Source: Asterias rubens (taxonomy: Eukaryota > Echinodermata > Asteroidea > Forcipulatida > Asteriidae). Taken from it: a stretch of DNA of 64,000 bases. The translations under genes were made by a program, and so were the position numbers. Shown here piece after piece: positions 59,496 to 64,000 of the stretch; position 1 is the first letter of the stretch, and each line of letters begins with the position of its first letter. The stretch is taken from assembly GCF_902459465.1 (NCBI RefSeq), contig NC_047082.1:3844001-3908000 (forward strand). Reading direction: 5' to 3'. The notes beneath the pieces are model-generated. The model was not told the origin of the DNA. It worked only from the letters and a program-made list of their open reading frames with translations, and made no database searches.

Positions 59496-60607
59496 CCGCA
59501 CGTAACCCTTCGCTACTTCGCCTAAGACGGTAGCCGACCTATTCAGAATTGCCGTTGACCTATCGGTATAGATATTCAAGCAGGCTCCCGTAGGTAACTG
59601 GTTCGCTTGACTACCAATCTACCTTCGGGTTTACTCTCTCTTTTATCTTATGCCCCAATTCCTTATTCAGATTTTGTTTTCATGGTTGCGCACGGTACTA
59701 TCGGAGGAGTATTTTGTGCTCTGGTTAAGCTTTTTTGGTTTATATTTCTTGAAGTTATTGAAGGGACTCGTGTGGTAGCGGCCCTTGGACCCTAGGGCGG
59801 CTGTAAGCGGTGAGTGACCCCATATAATCATGCTGTACTATGTAGATCAATCTCAAATACTATATTGGGGTGAACGTGCTATAGGAACACAGTGTTCGTA
59901 TGATTGATATCATTGCTAGTAGGGCGTCATTGACCAGGCGCTACTTTATTGTGCAATAAGCAGAACAAGAGGTTTCTGTGATTTGAAGTCTTGTAGACAT
60001 ATTTCAACCATTTCAAAAACACACACACCATTATTAAATTATTTATCTTTTTAGTTTTTACCATTTCGCAACTGCCTCATGTGTATAAAAACCCGTCGTC
60101 ATGTAAATTAAAAACAAGAAGATTTAAAAATAAAAATATGAAATAGGGAACAGTTCAACTTCACTGCCATTAGAGTTGTTGTATTGCGTTTTGATGTAGT
60201 CTCAATTAATGGTAGAAAGCTGTGCATACCATTCATACTCGTCTATTCTCTTGATGACAAAACCTGGTATACATCAATCACTTCAAATTATTTCCCTTCA
60301 TTTTGTCACAAACGATACTCCAAGGCCTACCACTGGCATCCTTCAAAACAATCTATGGCATTTGGAGAGTTTTACCTTGGAATCTCATTTACGTGCGCCA
60401 TATTATCTGGACGATTCTAACATGCCTAGTTTACGAGCTTTTTAGTATAAATAAAGAGGTGCACTATTTCTAAGAATGTTTTGGGGTTAACGGACAACAG
60501 GCTTGATTTGTGTGGATGTTTAGTAAGTTTGCTGACAAAAACAGAGTTTGGGCTAGCTTGAACATCTGACGTCACACTTTGAGGCTCGTGAATTACGCCA
60601 GAGATCA
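59496..60607. other. Spacer, no gene recognised
   Basis: Two overlapping 78-codon frames at 60184-60445, with AATAAA just beyond (about 60451), match nothing I know; weak hint of a terminal exon at best. Confidence 0.35.
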
Positions 60608-60857
60608 GGGCCCAATTTCATGGCTCTGCTTACCGCCGAATTCTGCGCTTACGATCGCGATTCTCCGCTTACGTGCAAGCGCTGAATTTTTGCGCTAGCC
60701 TTATAAGCGTAGTATGCCTAGTAACGTGAAGTACGCACGCGCAGAAGCCCAAATTCGCCGCTAACCCGTGAAATACGCTTGCCGTAAGCACAGAATTCCC
60801 TGGTTCCGTAAGCGCCGATTATGTGCTTACGATAAGCAGAGCCATGAAATTTGGCCC
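60608..60857 (+). repeat. Family E element, best copy
   Basis: GGGCCCAATTTCATGGCTC at left and GAGCCATGAAATTTGGCCC at right; GCTTACCGCCGAATTCTGCG inside. Confidence 0.88.
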
Positions 60858-61389
60858 TGCTGTGAGCCCACGTACATAATCACCTTTGACCTCCATCATT
60901 TCACATGGCTTTCATGGTTCTGGAGATTCGCAGTTAAATTCGACGTACATGTGTCTACATGTAAAGCCAATACCTGTCCACAGGGGACCAGTCTAAGTTT
61001 GGGCAGGTATTCGTAAGTTGCACATACCTCGCCAACAGAGGGCCGATTGTGTCCACAGGGTTTAATATGATTTTAATTGAGGATTAAGAATAAGCCGATT
61101 GGGTGTTGGGGAACAGTTTATCATCAATAGCTGTATAAAGTTGGCCTTTAACTAAAGGAAACAGGGTAAACACGTAACATGAATCACGTACACACTGATG
61201 ACGTCATCGTGTATCTGTACAGTCACCATGGTCTACCATGGTAGTACGTGAGATCCGTCAGATTTGTGTTTCTCAGTTTTTGGTGATGTAGTTTTTAAAT
61301 TTTGCGATTCTTGAGAAAGCATTTGAGTTTGAGGTTCGATGGAGCTTACCAAAATGAGCGAGTTTAACACAAACAAAATCTGGTACGAG
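60858..61389. other. Spacer, no gene
   Basis: Contains the palindrome ACCATGGTCTACCATGGT near 61226. Nothing else recognised. Confidence 0.4.
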
Positions 61390-61770
61390 AAAACATGATA
61401 CGTATAGGTGGGACGTTTGTGTACTTTTTGTACGACACAAAACACAAACGTCCACAGGTTTACAATAAACTTATACTCGGTTTAATAGGAGGTAGAAAGC
61501 TAACAATGCAACATAACTTGCTGAGGTGATGTAGTTTTTAAGAAATGGGTAAAACAACTTCTCGAAAAATAATGTTCCTCTCGTAGTGAGTTCCTTGCTC
61601 TATATACGGTGAGACGAAAGATATTTTAACACGTATAACGGATGTACATGACTCTCCTGAAAATTATTGCTCTGTGATTTTTCAAAAACTTGTAATATAA
61701 AGCTAAAATTTCTACAGGTGAAATGACAATCTTCATTCATAAGTGAGTATGGATTCATGTCATGGTCAAC
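61390..61770 (-). repeat. Family B relative, reverse orientation
   Basis: Starts near TACTTTTTGTACGACACAAA and ends TATGGATTCATGTCATGGTC, the reverse of 51936-52265. Confidence 0.7.
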
Positions 61771-62501
61771 AAAACTTGATCTATACAAAAGATCTCAAAG
61801 CCTGAGTGAAACTGGGGCCAGCAACCGCTCGATAACTGCATCCATTGGCCCCTACACAGCCTGTGGCAGACCAGCACTGCTGCGATACTGATAGAATAAT
61901 AGTCCATTAGCCCAAATAGCTCCGAGTTCAGTAAACTGCTGCGCCCCAATCCCAAGCCGTCTATACGGGTGACTGTACTTTTTGTCGGGTACAGACTAGC
62001 CCCAGATTATCTACACGGGCCTTAGTTCAATTGTCCATATCTTACAAAACCAACGGCTTTTTTTTTTTGTTTATCGCTACCTTTGACCCCTCATTAGAAT
62101 TTTCATAAACATGCGGCTGATCTCGATGAAATCTTAATCTGATTTTTAAGGTTTCATATTTTTTGGTGTGTGCCACTCTACGGCTGTTTGACGTGCATAT
62201 TATTCTTGGAACTCGAACAGCAATAATAGGCTAATTACAGGGTCATTTTGTAAAGAAACGAAATGACCAAAACAAAATAACGAGCTTCAAAAGAGTGCGT
62301 TATCTTTACATTACAGGAAATATCTGCTTGATAAATAATTTAAACATGACAGGTAAAAAGCAATTCCTGCTTATGGGTTAGCGCTCATTATTTTATTACT
62401 GGGCTAAATGTTTGTGGGAAAATAGAATTAGCTGTTGTAAACTACTTATCAACCAAAATAACCTATGGTATAAAAGTGCAAAATATAGTTAACAGCCTGA
62501 C
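61771..62501. other. Spacer, no gene
   Basis: Nothing recognised beyond short AT-rich runs. Confidence 0.4.
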
Positions 62502-62530
62502 GTTTCGACCAATGGATAGTCTTTCTTCTG
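62502..62530 (-). ncRNA. Hammerhead-ribozyme-like motif, minus strand
   Basis: On the minus strand CAGAAGA (62524-62530), a GAC/GTC half-stem and GAAAC (62502-62506). Flanked by CCTGACGTTTCGA and TCGAAACGTCAGG, a perfect inverted pair. Core mismatch as at 8873. Confidence 0.35.
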
Positions 62531-62597
62531 CTAGGTTCGAAACGTCAGGCCAATATTTATTTTTTAATTAATGGTTGTATGTGCATTGTCTGGATTG

Positions 62598-62986
62598 TTT
62601 AAAGGCAGTGGACACTGTTGGTAATTACTCAAAATAATTATTAGCATAAAATCGTTCTTGGTGACGAGTGATGGGGAGAGGTTGATGGTGTTAAACATTG
62701 TGAGAAACGGCTCCCTCTGAAGTGCCATAGTTTTCGAGAAAGAAGTAATTTTCCATGAATTTGATTTCGAGACCTCAGATTTAGAACTTGAGGTCTCGAA
62801 ATCAACCATCTAAACGCACACAACTTTGTGTGACAAGTTTTTTTTTTCTCTTTCATTATTATCTCGCAAGTTCGATGACCAATTGAGCTCAAATTTTCAC
62901 AGGTAGGTTATTTTATGCGTGTGTTGAGATACACCAACTGTGAAGGCTAGTCTTTGATTATTACCAATAGTGTCCACTGTCTTTAA
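62598..62986 (-). repeat. Family A element, full length
   Basis: TTAA both sides; closest to 41773-42159. Confidence 0.92.
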
Positions 62987-63103
62987 CTGTATTTGCACTC
63001 CCTTGAATGATTATTTGTACAAAAAAGACATGCTAGGCATGTACATTTTATTTCTTTATTTACATTTTCGTCATATTATTAGTGAAGAATCAAACATAGA
63101 CAT

Positions 63104-63300
63104 CAGTGCCCACTTGCATGGCTCTGCTAACCGTAAGCACATAATCGGCGCTTACGGAAGCAGGGAATTCTGTACTTATATTACGGCAAGCGTATTTCAC
63201 GGGTTAGAGGCGAACTTCGGCTTCTGCGCGTCGTTACTATAGTCATTCTACGCTTACAAGACTAGCGCAGAACTCGGCGGTAAGCAGAGCCATAAAATTG
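63104..63300 (-). repeat. Family E element, minus strand
   Basis: CATGGCTCTGCTAACCG at left and CGGTAAGCAGAGCCATAAAAT at right; GCGTATTTCACGGGTTAGAG inside. Confidence 0.8.
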
Positions 63301-63306
63301 AGACCT

Positions 63307-63546
63307 GTGCCCAATTTCATAGAGCTGCTAAGCACACAAAATTGCTAAGCATAAAATTTCTTCCTTGATAAAAACAGGATAACCAGCGAAATTTCCACGT
63401 GATTTTCAGGATAAGCAAACAACAGCTGAATACTAGTAACAAGCAATATGCAACAAATGGAAATTTAGTCGATAATCCTGTTTTATGAAGGAAGAAATTT
63501 CATGCTAAGCAAATTTTGGTGCTTAGCAGCTCTATGAAATTGGGCC
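63307..63546. mobile_element. Family D inverted-repeat element
   Basis: GTGCCCAATTTCATAGAGC to GCTCTATGAAATTGGGCCC, directly after the family E copy. Confidence 0.88.
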
Positions 63547-63826
63547 CTGCATGACGGAGGTAGACTACAAATAAAACGGTTTGCCCTCAGTTCTTCTTGA
63601 CATCAAATAGCCACCATGTTGTCTATATGTAGCAATGGACCCTTGTGGCTTCGTTAAAAGAGTGGGCCAGAGGTCTCAGAAATGACAGATATGTTATTAA
63701 TCGCAGTTATCTCAAATATTTTCTGGCAAATAATGCGGTCGTAAAAGTCAGGAAAGCCCATGGGTTTTGCATGGTATGGTAGCTCTTTTTAGTACAGATC
63801 AACTGTCATATTATGATTAATCAAAG
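63547..63826. other. Spacer, no gene
   Basis: Nothing recognised. Confidence 0.4.
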
Positions 63827-64000
63827 TTAAAGACACTGGACACTATTGGTAATTGTCCAAGACCAGTCTTCTCACTATAGGTGTATCTCAACATATGCAT
63901 AAAATTAACAAGTCTGTGAAAAGTTTAGCTCAATTGGTTGTTGAAGTTGTGAGATGACTATGAAAGAAAAAAAAACCCTTGTCACACGAAGTTGTGTACT
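63827..64000 (+). repeat. Family A element, cut by window edge
   Basis: Left TTAA and the first about 170 bp only. Confidence 0.88.

Overview
This window is animal nuclear DNA: genes with short exons split by long GT-AG introns, AT-rich spacers, and a very dense load of short inverted-repeat transposons. The gene content fits an invertebrate deuterostome. I suspect an echinoderm, probably a sea star, because the commonest repeat resembles one I associate with asteroid genomes; that is recollection, not proof. No bacterial, viral or organellar block is visible.

Three plus-strand protein genes can be assembled exon by exon with consistent reading phase. (1) 2916-11099, nine exons, 633 residues: an ESCO1/ESCO2-type cohesin acetyltransferase with a basic tail, a C2H2 zinc finger and a GNAT-like acetyltransferase domain. 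(2) 15555-23221, seven exons, 346 residues: a single-pass receptor-like protein with signal peptide, one MAM domain, a transmembrane helix and a tyrosine-rich cytoplasmic tail. I cannot name an orthologue. (3) 44928-53574, five exons, 493 residues: a microsomal cytochrome P450 of the CYP2 clan, closest by eye to CYP17/CYP1. The genes look functionally unrelated; nothing suggests a joint pathway.

Layout: 1-2915 upstream flank with repeats; 2916-11099 ESCO; 11100-15554 repeat-rich spacer; 15555-23221 MAM receptor; 23222-44700 a 21 kb gene-poor stretch with four tandem arrays, including a satellite alternating between 174 and 185 bp units; 44709-54263 P450 with a candidate TATA box and poly(A) signals; 54264-64000 repeats with no recognisable gene.

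Repeat families, named here for reference. Family A: about 345-400 bp, ends AGGCASTGGACACTATTGG, TTAA at both edges, a central palindrome around GATTTCGAGACCTCA, more than 35 copies or fragments in both orientations. Strand + means the copy begins with the half that reads TTGTCAAAGACCAGTCTTC. Family B (TTAA edges, CTACAGCACCTC inside), family C (TTAA edges, GGGACACGTTGCCATGG), family D (GGGCCCAATTTCATAGAGC) and family E (GGGCCCAATTTCATGGCTC) are further inverted-repeat families. There are also at least two tRNA-derived SINE families, one 5'-truncated LINE tail, several unrelated long hairpins, and a few hammerhead-ribozyme-like motifs of the type carried by Penelope-like retroelements. One of these has been split by an insertion with a 12 bp target duplication.
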